NCBI GenBank assembly: GCA_903835185.1
Contig: CAILLX010000165.1
Coordinates: forward strand, 1 to 61,010
Origin: an uncultured bacterium
Lineage (GTDB): Bacteria; Cyanobacteriota; Vampirovibrionia; Obscuribacterales; Obscuribacteraceae
Length of the DNA stretch: 61,010 bases
Direction: 5' to 3'
Shown piece by piece: positions 25,927-33,685 of this stretch. Within the stretch, counting starts at the first letter, position 1. Each line of letters starts with the position of its first letter. Position numbers and translations under genes: made by a program. A model generated the notes under the pieces. It was not told the DNA's origin and did not search any database. It saw nothing but the letters and a program-made list of their open reading frames with translations.

Positions 25927-27195
25927 ATGGCTACATGTGATTCGGCGACCGGTTCTCGGCAGTGCTGCTGCAGCAAGCGCAACGCTACCGCTGTGCCGGA
26001 CTTTCTCGAACGCCTTTTAAGCGCCCGTTTTGTAGTTGCTGTTCTGTCGTTTATGACTATATGTGCGCTGGCAGCAACTCTCTCTCTGGGCAAACGGCCG
26101 AGCCAACAGTTTTCTGAACACAACTGGGCAAGCTGGGCCTTTCAGGATTTCCTTACTGTAAGAGAGAAGCCGCAGGTTGTTTTTCTCGGGTCATCTCTTG
26201 TTCTGGTACCTGTGGCTGGTGTCGATGCCAATTTTTTGAACCGGCGGCTGGATGGCTCGCAACACCATCGCAGCTTCTATTTTGAGCAACGCTTTAAGGA
26301 AGCGACCGGAGCCCCGGTGCGCACCTTCAACCTGGCTCTGCCTGGCGAGATGCCTTCTGACGCTTATCTTATGACTGATTTTCTCCTCGACGGGGAGAAA
26401 AAACCGGACATCCTTATCTATGGGGTAGGTCCACGTGACTTCATGGATAATATCTTGCCAAGTCCTGCATCTACAGATGCTTTTCACAGTCTGGCTCGTT
26501 TAGGTGATGTCAGCCGCCTTCTTGATCGTGTAATGCCGGAATGGACAGATAAGCTCAATTTCAAGCTTGGGAGAACATTCTATCTTTACGGGAAGAAGGA
26601 AGATCTGTCAGTGGCTGCCAGCAGGCTCTCTTCGTCCGTGCTGGCGCGGCTTGCCCCTGTACCGCCAGGAAAGAGTGCTTTTACAGTGGAGCAGCGGCGC
26701 CAGCTTATGCCGCTTTATCACCCTTGCGAACTGACTGCTGGTGATGCTTTCTTCCGGCCCAGCCGCAGCGAGCAGTCTATCGATAACCTGGCTGAATATC
26801 GCAAGCGTTATGCCACTGTCAGGTGGGATACTTTTGCCACTCAGATGCGTTTTTTTACTGAACTGCTGGATGTGGCCAGACAGCGCGAGATTCATGTAGT
26901 GGTTGTATCTATGCCGGTAACTGATATCAACCGCTCCCTTATAGCCGATTATGCATGGTTGGCTTACCGCCAGAGCGTGCATGTGCTTGCCACTTTGAAA
27001 GGGGCTACTTTTATCGATCTTCAAGGCAGCGGTGCCTTTAAGACTGCTGATTTTATGGATACAGTCCATCTACATTCAGGTGGTGGGAAGAAGATGCTCG
27101 ATATCATCGTAGACACGCTTGCCCAGAGAGCCAGTTGTGCTTTATCAGCTAAGCCGGACGTACAGAAGCTTTGTAATTCGACGCAAGCCCTCTAG
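25927..27195 (+). CDS. Membrane-anchored SGNH-like protein, copy 1
   Basis: 422 residues. One N-terminal membrane helix (about residues 36-58) places the rest outside the cytoplasm. It has SGNH-hydrolase-like blocks: FLGSSLVL with candidate nucleophile Ser 89, FNLALPGEMPSDAYLM, IYGVGPRDFMDN, VVVVSMPVTDIN and DTVHLHSGG with the Asp 378/His 381 pair. Such domains act as acyl-transfer or esterase partners of MBOAT proteins. Starts 24 bases after the MBOAT gene and is separated from copy 2 by 8 bases, so it is in the same operon. The first 30 residues are rich in Cys and Ser (QCCCSK), possibly because the true start lies further in. Confidence 0.75.
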   Translation: MATCDSATGSRQCCCSKRNATAVPDFLERLLSARFVVAVLSFMTICALAATLSLGKRPSQQFSEHNWASWAFQDFLTVREKPQVVFLGSSLVLVPVAGVDANFLNRRLDGSQHHRSFYFEQRFKEATGAPVRTFNLALPGEMPSDAYLMTDFLLDGEKKPDILIYGVGPRDFMDNILPSPASTDAFHSLARLGDVSRLLDRVMPEWTDKLNFKLGRTFYLYGKKEDLSVAASRLSSSVLARLAPVPPGKSAFTVEQRRQLMPLYHPCELTAGDAFFRPSRSEQSIDNLAEYRKRYATVRWDTFATQMRFFTELLDVARQREIHVVVVSMPVTDINRSLIADYAWLAYRQSVHVLATLKGATFIDLQGSGAFKTADFMDTVHLHSGGGKKMLDIIVDTLAQRASCALSAKPDVQKLCNSTQAL

Positions 27196-27203
27196 GGAGG
27201 AAC

Positions 27204-28475
27204 ATGGTGGCTGAACAGTCGGCAATAGAGAGCAAGGAAAGACCAGTCCGGTCTGCCAGGAGGGTACAAGGTACCTTCTTAATTGCGTTCATAGCTTTTG
27301 TTGCTGTCAACTGCTACATGGCTTTTTTCACTCCGGTCCAGTTCGATGAATATAAGTTTTTCTATCGAGGCTGGGCCTGGTGGGCAATGCGCGACTTGCG
27401 CAACAGCTCGCAGGTTCATAATGTGGCATTACTTGGCTCGTCGCTTGTGGTGAGCGCAATGGCTGGTTGCGATGCTAATTATCTCAAGAAGAATCTTGAT
27501 TTAACCCAGTACCACAACGCTGCTTATCTGGATCACAGATTGCGCACCACATTCGGTGGCAACTTCAATACTTTCAATCTGGCGCTACCAGGGCAGATTC
27601 CATCTGATGCTTACCTGGCTTTGCGGGCGATGGTCAACTGTGCTCAGAGACCGGATGTCGTCATTTATGGTATTGCTCCGAGAGATTTCCTGGACAGTAC
27701 ACTTGCTAGTCCGGTTGATACTGAACCGTTTAAATATTTCAGGCGGCTGGTCAATCTGGATGATGTAGCCAACAGAATGTTCCGTACACCGCTGGCTAAG
27801 CTGGATTGGTTCCTGGAGCGCAATATCTATCTTTATGGGGCGGCTATGGACTTTCAACTGGCAGCCCTGGAGAATGCACAGACTCTTCTTGCCAGGACTA
27901 TTCCGGCGCCTGCTGGCTCACAACCGTTCACCTGGTGGGATCGCACTAAGCTTCTGCCTGGTTATCTGCCAGGTGAACTGGTGCCTGATGCTGTCATGAC
28001 ACAACCTATTAGTGAAGAGTCAGCGCGCACTCGCTATAAAGATAATTCGCAAGAGTATATAGCTCGCTACAAGTCGCCTGATCCGCTTACATACAAGACA
28101 CAGATCTTCTTCCTCAAGCAGATGGCCAACTTCTGCCGCAAGGAGAGAATTGAACTCATCGTAGTCAATATGCCTCTCACTTTGCAGAACGCCATGATCT
28201 TGCAGCCGCAGACATTTAGTAATTACCGCCTGGCCATGCAGCTGGTCTGTTTTGAAAACAACATCACTTATTTTGATCTCTGTAATTTCAAGCAGTTTTG
28301 CATGACCGATTTTTATGACACAGTGCATATGAATGGTTTAGGTGGCAAAAGGTTTGTCGACATGCTAGTCAACTGCCTGTCTTTTGATGGTCGCAGCTCG
28401 AGCGCCATGGCTCTAGCCGGACAACAGCTGCAACGTTCAATAATGGCAAATACAACTCGCGGAAGGACACTGTAA
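27204..28475 (+). CDS. Membrane-anchored SGNH-like protein, copy 2
   Basis: 423 residues, GGGAGG 6 bases before the ATG. One N-terminal membrane helix (about 22-45). The same blocks as copy 1: LLGSSLVVS (Ser 79), FNLALPGQIPSDAYLAL, IYGIAPRDFLDS, VVNMPLTLQN and YDTVHMNGLGG (Asp 372/His 375). It is the closest relative of copy 1 by eye. It overlaps no neighbour and is separated from copy 3 by 4 bases, an operon arrangement. Function is inferred as acyl transfer or hydrolysis outside the cell membrane with the MBOAT protein; substrate unknown. Confidence 0.75.
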   Translation: MVAEQSAIESKERPVRSARRVQGTFLIAFIAFVAVNCYMAFFTPVQFDEYKFFYRGWAWWAMRDLRNSSQVHNVALLGSSLVVSAMAGCDANYLKKNLDLTQYHNAAYLDHRLRTTFGGNFNTFNLALPGQIPSDAYLALRAMVNCAQRPDVVIYGIAPRDFLDSTLASPVDTEPFKYFRRLVNLDDVANRMFRTPLAKLDWFLERNIYLYGAAMDFQLAALENAQTLLARTIPAPAGSQPFTWWDRTKLLPGYLPGELVPDAVMTQPISEESARTRYKDNSQEYIARYKSPDPLTYKTQIFFLKQMANFCRKERIELIVVNMPLTLQNAMILQPQTFSNYRLAMQLVCFENNITYFDLCNFKQFCMTDFYDTVHMNGLGGKRFVDMLVNCLSFDGRSSSAMALAGQQLQRSIMANTTRGRTL

Positions 28476-28479
28476 CTGT

Positions 28480-29730
28480 ATGAGCAGAAGCTCCAAACAA
28501 CCAGCCGAGACGGAATGCATCACAAATGGAGCTGTTTGGCGTAGCAGCACGGCAGTTGCTTTACTGTGTTTTGCTGTAATGAATGTGGCTCTATTTCTGC
28601 AGTTCTCTGCTTCAGGACACGGCAGTACCTGCCCGATAAGCAAAGCTCTTAAGGAGACTAAAGACCGCACATTTAGCTGGTGGACAGCCAAAGCTTATGT
28701 CGAAGAAGATAAAGCTCCTGATGTGGCAGTGATTGGCAGTTCACAGATGGGATCGGCTACATTTGCCGCTGATGCCCAGCTGTTGCAGCAAAAAGTTGAT
28801 ATCCTGACTCACCGCCGGGCAGTTGTTCTCGAGCAGGGATTGGGTGCCTTGCTTGGGCACAGGTTAAGTGTCTTCAACTGCGCCCAGGGCGGTTTTATGA
28901 TTTCGGATGCCTATGTCATGAGCCGGGCACTTTTTAGCTGTCGGCACAAACCAAAATTAGTCATCATCGGTGTGTCACCGCGAGACTTTATGGACAACAG
29001 TATGGACTCGGCTTCAACTACAGAGCCGTTTCAGTTCTACTCCCGCTGCATCAAGCTCGGGAAGCTTGCCATTAAGTCTTTTGCCAACCCGCTGTCCTAC
29101 TGTGCGTGGGTTGTGGCTAATAATCTGCCGTTGCGCCAGGTGCTGGAGCACACATCCCCTAAGCTGGATCCTTTACCTGATCGCACCGACTCTACGAATA
29201 CTGCCAGCCATCAGAATCAATCAATCAAGGCGCTCTCAGACATATCTGGCGATCTTAAGCCTGGAGTGCTCATGATACCGGCAAATATTCCCGAGTCTCT
29301 GCAGGATAACACTAACGAGTATGAGCATCGTTATCATGACGCCTATCCACCTGTTTATTCCAGCGAGAGACAGTTTTTCCGGGAGTTGCTGATTTTTTTG
29401 AGGCAGTCTGACATTAAGGTGGTGGTGGTGGGAATGCCTACTCTCTGGACAACTAGAGCTCTCCTTCCTGATAAGTTCTGGGGTGAATTTAAGACCAGCG
29501 TGGCTCAAACCTGTCACGAGAATGGCGCGCGCTGGATAGACCTTCTTGATGCTCATGGGTTTGATGCAAATGATTTTCTGGACACAGTGCATCTGAACGC
29601 CTGGGGTGGAGAAAAGCTCTTCAATATTGTTGCTCAAGCTATCGGGGCAGACAGCAGTCTGGTTGCCTGTTTGAACCAGGTGCCAGACAGGCACTTGGCT
29701 GGTACGCGCCTGCCTGATCCGACACAGTAA
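28480..29730 (+). CDS. Membrane-anchored SGNH-like protein, copy 3
   Basis: 416 residues, GGAAGGA upstream. N-terminal helix at about residues 20-42. It keeps IGSSQMG (Ser 87), FNCAQGGFMISDAYVM, IIGVSPRDFMDN, VVVGMPTLW and LDTVHLNAWGG (Asp 368/His 371). Residues about 225-260 hold a polar insert (DRTDSTNTASHQNQSIK) that copies 1 and 2 lack in this form. It is the last plus-strand gene of the operon; a hairpin with a T-run lies 110 bases past the stop. Confidence 0.75.
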   Translation: MSRSSKQPAETECITNGAVWRSSTAVALLCFAVMNVALFLQFSASGHGSTCPISKALKETKDRTFSWWTAKAYVEEDKAPDVAVIGSSQMGSATFAADAQLLQQKVDILTHRRAVVLEQGLGALLGHRLSVFNCAQGGFMISDAYVMSRALFSCRHKPKLVIIGVSPRDFMDNSMDSASTTEPFQFYSRCIKLGKLAIKSFANPLSYCAWVVANNLPLRQVLEHTSPKLDPLPDRTDSTNTASHQNQSIKALSDISGDLKPGVLMIPANIPESLQDNTNEYEHRYHDAYPPVYSSERQFFRELLIFLRQSDIKVVVVGMPTLWTTRALLPDKFWGEFKTSVAQTCHENGARWIDLLDAHGFDANDFLDTVHLNAWGGEKLFNIVAQAIGADSSLVACLNQVPDRHLAGTRLPDPTQ

Positions 29731-29840
29731 GAGCTGCCAGACAGGTACCATATCAAGCACCATTATGTGCAGTTCGACCAATGCAAATACTGTTCGGATA
29801 AGCAACGGCATGGCTGACTACCCTGGGATCGTGTGTGTTC

Positions 29841-29886
29841 TGCCTGCTTCTGGGCAGGCAAGATGCCTGCGCTTTCAGGCTGTTTT
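29841..29886 (+). terminator. Overlapping hairpins with T-run, also repeat-like
   Basis: Three mutually exclusive stems are possible: TGCCTGC (29841-29847) with GCAGGCA (29854-29860); that GCAGGCA with TGCCTGC (29864-29870); and GCCTG (29865-29869) with CAGGC (29876-29880), the last followed by TTTTT (29882-29886). It can terminate the MBOAT/SGNH operon. The core GGCAAGATGCC recurs inside the insertion element at 34332-34352, so this may be a dispersed repeat that doubles as a terminator. Confidence 0.6.
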
Positions 29887-29920
29887 TGTATTACCTGCTG
29901 AGTGGTGTAAGAGCATGCAA

Positions 29921-31117
29921 TTAGAGTGATTGACCACTCTGCGCCAGGGACTGCCGAGAACGGTTAAGTGTGGAAGCAACTTTTGTGCGTCCTGTTGCCG
30001 AGGCTAACTGAGCTAAGAACCTGGAGGAGAGAGCTGGTTTGAGGTGGACGCTGTCTGCATAACAGTTTATGTCGTTATACTCCGGACTGTTGAGATCGAT
30101 ATACTCAACCTGATTTTGCAGGCACAGCTTGGACACCCGTGTGACAAAAGATTGATAAAACCCAGGTTCCATTAGCTCTCTGTTGCTGGCGCTAAGAGGC
30201 ATGTTGGCAATAAGCAAAGTGATGCCTCTTTGTTTGCTGACCTTAATGAGTTTTTCAAAGTAAGTGAATTGGGTAGCCAGCGATTGACTGGACACCGGGT
30301 TGTAGCGAAAACGATAGTCCTCCATTGTTAAGTCCACAGAAAGGTGATCCAGAGCTGCACCAGGCCAGGCGGTCGGTTCACCTGCTGCTTCCTCAGGGAA
30401 GAGTCCATGTTTTTGCACTTTCAGTTCATGCTTCTCGTTATATTTGGCAAAACAGACCCAGGGGAGCAGGCGCTCCATATATTTCTTAATTCTCAAGACG
30501 GCATAAACGCGCATATCTGTCTTGTCACGCCAGAGGGCAGAGATCCTGCCCAAAAAAAGATCAGTTTTTGGTTTTAGCCTGTAAGGCGGTGATTGCATAC
30601 GCTCGCCAAGATCGTCCAGAGTTGCGAGCGTCTGGAAGGCAGGAGTTGATTCAAGTGTCTGCACACGATTGTCTTGAAAGTCTCTGGGAGCGACACCGTA
30701 AATTATTGCCAGTGGCTGCTTGCTGCCCTTGAGCACATTTTTTGTCACCAGGTAGGCATCTGAAGCCATCTGTCCGCCTGTTCCCAGACAAAAAACAGTT
30801 GGCTGCCAGCCGATAGTTCTTGCCAGCTCCTGCTCAAGTATATGAACACGTCTGTGTCTGAATCTAGGAATAGTATGGCCAATGTAGAGCGCTTCACTTT
30901 GTAGAGCCGGAGCAGTGACAAGAGATGAACCCAGGAGAACGACATCAGGGCTGCCCTTCTCCTGGCTAAGCGCTTCAACTGCCTGGTAGACTTCGGATCG
31001 TTCCAGAGAAGCTATAGGCACCCTGGCTAGCGGATGAGTGAATGCCAGGCAGATGTCCAGCCCTGCGAGAAGGGCTAAAGCAACGATAACAGCACTAATA
31101 CTTTTCTGACCGCTCAA
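29921..31117 (-). CDS. Membrane-anchored SGNH-like protein, copy 4 (convergent)
   Basis: 398 residues, TTG start with GGAG 6 bases upstream. N-terminal membrane helix at about residues 7-28. The same blocks: LLGSSLVTA (Ser 64), FCLGTGGQMASDAYLVT, IYGVAPRDFQDN, IANMPLSASN and ADSVHLKP (Asp 355/His 358). The last motif differs from copies 1-3, which have GG after the His-containing block. It faces the other three copies across the hairpin region and may be an older, separately regulated member of the set. It could pair with the TPR protein upstream on the same strand. Confidence 0.7.
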   Translation of the reverse strand: MSGQKSISAVIVALALLAGLDICLAFTHPLARVPIASLERSEVYQAVEALSQEKGSPDVVLLGSSLVTAPALQSEALYIGHTIPRFRHRRVHILEQELARTIGWQPTVFCLGTGGQMASDAYLVTKNVLKGSKQPLAIIYGVAPRDFQDNRVQTLESTPAFQTLATLDDLGERMQSPPYRLKPKTDLFLGRISALWRDKTDMRVYAVLRIKKYMERLLPWVCFAKYNEKHELKVQKHGLFPEEAAGEPTAWPGAALDHLSVDLTMEDYRFRYNPVSSQSLATQFTYFEKLIKVSKQRGITLLIANMPLSASNRELMEPGFYQSFVTRVSKLCLQNQVEYIDLNSPEYNDINCYADSVHLKPALSSRFLAQLASATGRTKVASTLNRSRQSLAQSGQSL

Positions 31118-31212
31118 CAGCTGCTCCAGAACTATTACAAGACATGGCGATGATACCTTAGATGAAAAGAGCCGGCTTGAAACGCTTTAAATCATGAAGT
31201 AACGCAAACAAC

Positions 31213-32505
31213 TTATATATGACTCTTTTCCGGAGCACCTGCATCATCTGCCAGGCTGCCTTTCAGGTGAAAAAATCGATTAAATATAAAGGTAACGTCA
31301 TCAGAATAAAAGATTTCATGCAAAAAGCGGTTACCGCCAGGTGGCCATGCCGGTTCAACGCCAAAAACTTTGTCTGATAGTTCATCTAGATAAATCTGAT
31401 AAAACCTGGACAGCTCTGCTGAGTTGGGCTGATCAGCAAGCTCTGCCAGCATATAAAGACGAGGCAGGAGTGAATCCTTGTGATTTTTAATTGCGGCTCT
31501 AATCTGCGCGCGCGACTCAGGCATGGTGTTTTGAAAAGCCAGCAGCCGGGAGAGGCGGAGATTAAAGCGAAATGAATCAGGCGACAGCTTAACAGCCTCT
31601 CGCGCCTCTGCTGTCGCTTCGCCGTATAGCCCCAGTCGCACGAGCGCCTCTGATCTCAGCTGATGTACTCCTGCAGCTACCGCGCCGGCACCGAGCAGTT
31701 TGCTGGTAACCCAGGAAAATGGCAGTGGATGGTGAGCGATTCTGTCAGCGCGATCCAGGTGTTGTCGGGACTTCCCAAGCTGTCCGTCTTTGGCTGCTAT
31801 TTGGCTCAGATAGTATTGCTTGTTCATCTCCAGGAAGCGAAATGTGGAATGGCCCAGGTCGAGCAGAATTAGGCTCATAAAGATGGCACCCAAAGATTGC
31901 ACTAAAGCTGCACCTTTCAATGCTGGTGCTGCCAGTCTTTTTTCTAGACGTGGATTGGTAACCAGTTGTGGTTTTCTCGCTGCCACAGCCGAGACCAGCC
32001 CGGACTGGAGGTGAGTTGCCACTGTTCCTATTGGCAGTTTCAGGACAAGGTCGGCGCTCGGTGCTTCTTGTCCGCAGACAGCACGTGATAAGACCAGAAG
32101 GTTGCCGAAAATTGTAAGTTTAAGTTCATCTACAGAATCCCAAAGAACATGTTTCGTTCCAAAGATGAAGCCAGAGTCGCCTGGCAAGAGCAGTTGCCAG
32201 TACACAGTGGCTGGCTTGCCTTTGGAGATCGGTGCCATAAATCGACACCCGGAGGGGCTTTCGAGCCAGCGCAACATGAAATGGCTCACAGTGGCAGCCA
32301 GAAATATAGCCGGTATGCCAAGCCAGGAGACATTGCAACCAAACCAGTAGTCGGAGCTGTAAAGAGAGAGGAAAATGCATTCAAAGAGAACGAATGTTAT
32401 GCCGACGAGCGTGCAGCAGCGATGGCTGGCAGTTGTAGGCACAGGTGAAACGAGTGGGCTGGTGCTCTTGGCTTCACTGGCTGCAGCTGACTCATTGCGT
32501 GTCAT
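31213..32505 (-). CDS. TPR-containing membrane protein of unknown function
   Basis: About 430 residues from the ATG at 32505, chosen because AAAGGAG lies about 8 bases upstream; the frame is open 37 codons further to 32616 without a good site. Two hydrophobic helices near the N-terminus (LVGITFVLFECIFLSLY and WLGIPAIFLAATVSHFML), a beta-rich segment resembling a PH-like domain (VYWQLLLPGDSGFIFG), a third helix (SLGAIFMSLILLDLG), then helical repeats with TPR spacing (EALVRLGLYGEATAEAREAVKLSPDSF). TPRs mediate protein contacts. It is on the same strand as SGNH copy 4, 95 bases upstream, so they may be co-transcribed. No family recognised. Confidence 0.6.
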   Translation of the reverse strand: MTRNESAAASEAKSTSPLVSPVPTTASHRCCTLVGITFVLFECIFLSLYSSDYWFGCNVSWLGIPAIFLAATVSHFMLRWLESPSGCRFMAPISKGKPATVYWQLLLPGDSGFIFGTKHVLWDSVDELKLTIFGNLLVLSRAVCGQEAPSADLVLKLPIGTVATHLQSGLVSAVAARKPQLVTNPRLEKRLAAPALKGAALVQSLGAIFMSLILLDLGHSTFRFLEMNKQYYLSQIAAKDGQLGKSRQHLDRADRIAHHPLPFSWVTSKLLGAGAVAAGVHQLRSEALVRLGLYGEATAEAREAVKLSPDSFRFNLRLSRLLAFQNTMPESRAQIRAAIKNHKDSLLPRLYMLAELADQPNSAELSRFYQIYLDELSDKVFGVEPAWPPGGNRFLHEIFYSDDVTFIFNRFFHLKGSLADDAGAPEKSHI

Positions 32506-32735
32506 GAAGAGATCTCCTTTTAGAAAGTCGCCACTGTGGCTGTTGATCCTTGACATCCCGGGCGGTCTTTGCTTGGTCTTGGACGCAGCCGGCTCTTCAA
32601 TTCTCTTTGTGGGCATTGCCTGAAACTTCTATAAAGTCTAAAGGCTCTGAACTAAAATTCGCTTATCAAATTGACTTTGCAACCGTAGCCTCTTAACATG
32701 CTAGTTTAGAGTACAGCTAGCCAACTGAAGTCCTG

Positions 32736-32765
32736 TTGCAGGTTACTTGCAGGATGCACTATAGG
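32736..32765 (+). promoter_or_regulatory. Candidate sigma-70 promoter for the GT2 gene
   Basis: TTGCAG (32736-32741), an 18-base spacer and TATAGG (32760-32765), about 105 bases before the GT2 start. It is a fair match to the vegetative consensus and the only good pair in the 253-base divergent gap upstream of the GT2 gene. Confidence 0.35.
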
Positions 32766-32869
32766 GCAGGCAGCCCAACCTTAGTGAACCCAGGTAAGCA
32801 AGCGCTACTCTTTGGCAAACAGCTGATCTCACAAGCAGCACTTAGATCGCTTAGGACAGGAGTACAACC

Positions 32870-33661
32870 ATGACGAGCACAGACACCAATATCCAGCCGG
32901 ATAAGGAGAGTGGAGCTGTAACGCCAGGGTCAGCACGTATCGTAGTGACGATGCCAGCTTATAATGCGGCCAAGACACTTTTGAAGACTTTTGAAGATAT
33001 TCCTAAAGGGTTGGTGTCAGAGATTATTCTGGTTGATGACTGTAGCGTCGATGATACGGTTGCTGTTGGCAATAGTCTTGATATAAAGGTTATCCGTCAT
33101 CCTCATAATGTTGGCTATGGTGGCAACCAGAAGACCTGCTATCTTGAAGCTCTGCGAGACGGGGCTGACATAGTCATAATGCTTCATCCTGATTATCAGT
33201 ACGATCCGCGCAAGATTCCAGAGATGGTGGCGCCTATTCTGGCTGGGAAGGCTGATATTGTGCTCGGTTCACGCTTCCTCGGCGGTGGTGCGCTTAAAGG
33301 TGGGATGCCTATTTACAAGTTCATCTCCAACCGTTTCCTTACAACAACCCAAAATCTTGTTCTGGGAACAAATCTATCTGAATTCCATACTGGTTACCGG
33401 GCTTACAGCCGTAAGTTCCTGGAGAGAGTTCCTTTCTTGCGTAACTCTATAGCTTTTGTTTTTGATGCTGAAATCCTGTGTCAGGCAGTTTATTTCGGCT
33501 TCAAAATCGCTGAGATTCCTGTCGAGACCCGTTACTTTCCGGAAGCGTCATCAATTAACTTCTGGAGCAGTGTCAGGTACGGATGCGGAGTGCTGGGATC
33601 GTTAGTAAAATTCCTCGGCGCCAAGAGTAACCTGTTCCAGAGCAGACTATTTAAGGCTTAG
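32870..33661 (+). CDS. Family 2 glycosyltransferase (dolichol-phosphate mannosyltransferase-like)
   Basis: 263 residues, CAGGAG upstream of the ATG. A GT-A fold: MPAYNAAKTL, LVDDCSVDDT (nucleotide-sugar binding), the DxD-like HPDYQYDP, and the acceptor segment GSRFLGGGALKGGMP and FHTGYRAYSR. No C-terminal membrane helices are present, unlike some DPM1-like enzymes. Expected to move a sugar from a nucleotide donor to a polyprenyl phosphate or similar lipid. Convergent with the GT39-like gene 24 bases downstream; lipid-linked sugars made by a GT2 enzyme are typical donors for GT39 enzymes, so the two may act in one pathway. Confidence 0.88.
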   Translation: MTSTDTNIQPDKESGAVTPGSARIVVTMPAYNAAKTLLKTFEDIPKGLVSEIILVDDCSVDDTVAVGNSLDIKVIRHPHNVGYGGNQKTCYLEALRDGADIVIMLHPDYQYDPRKIPEMVAPILAGKADIVLGSRFLGGGALKGGMPIYKFISNRFLTTTQNLVLGTNLSEFHTGYRAYSRKFLERVPFLRNSIAFVFDAEILCQAVYFGFKIAEIPVETRYFPEASSINFWSSVRYGCGVLGSLVKFLGAKSNLFQSRLFKA

Positions 33662-33685
33662 AGGCATCTTGCTTCCTGTGAGCAG

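Noticed and set aside
29236..29811. 191-codon minus-strand frame overlapping SGNH copy 3
   Set aside because: Antisense to a conserved paralog; the translation is rich in rare combinations and has no motif.
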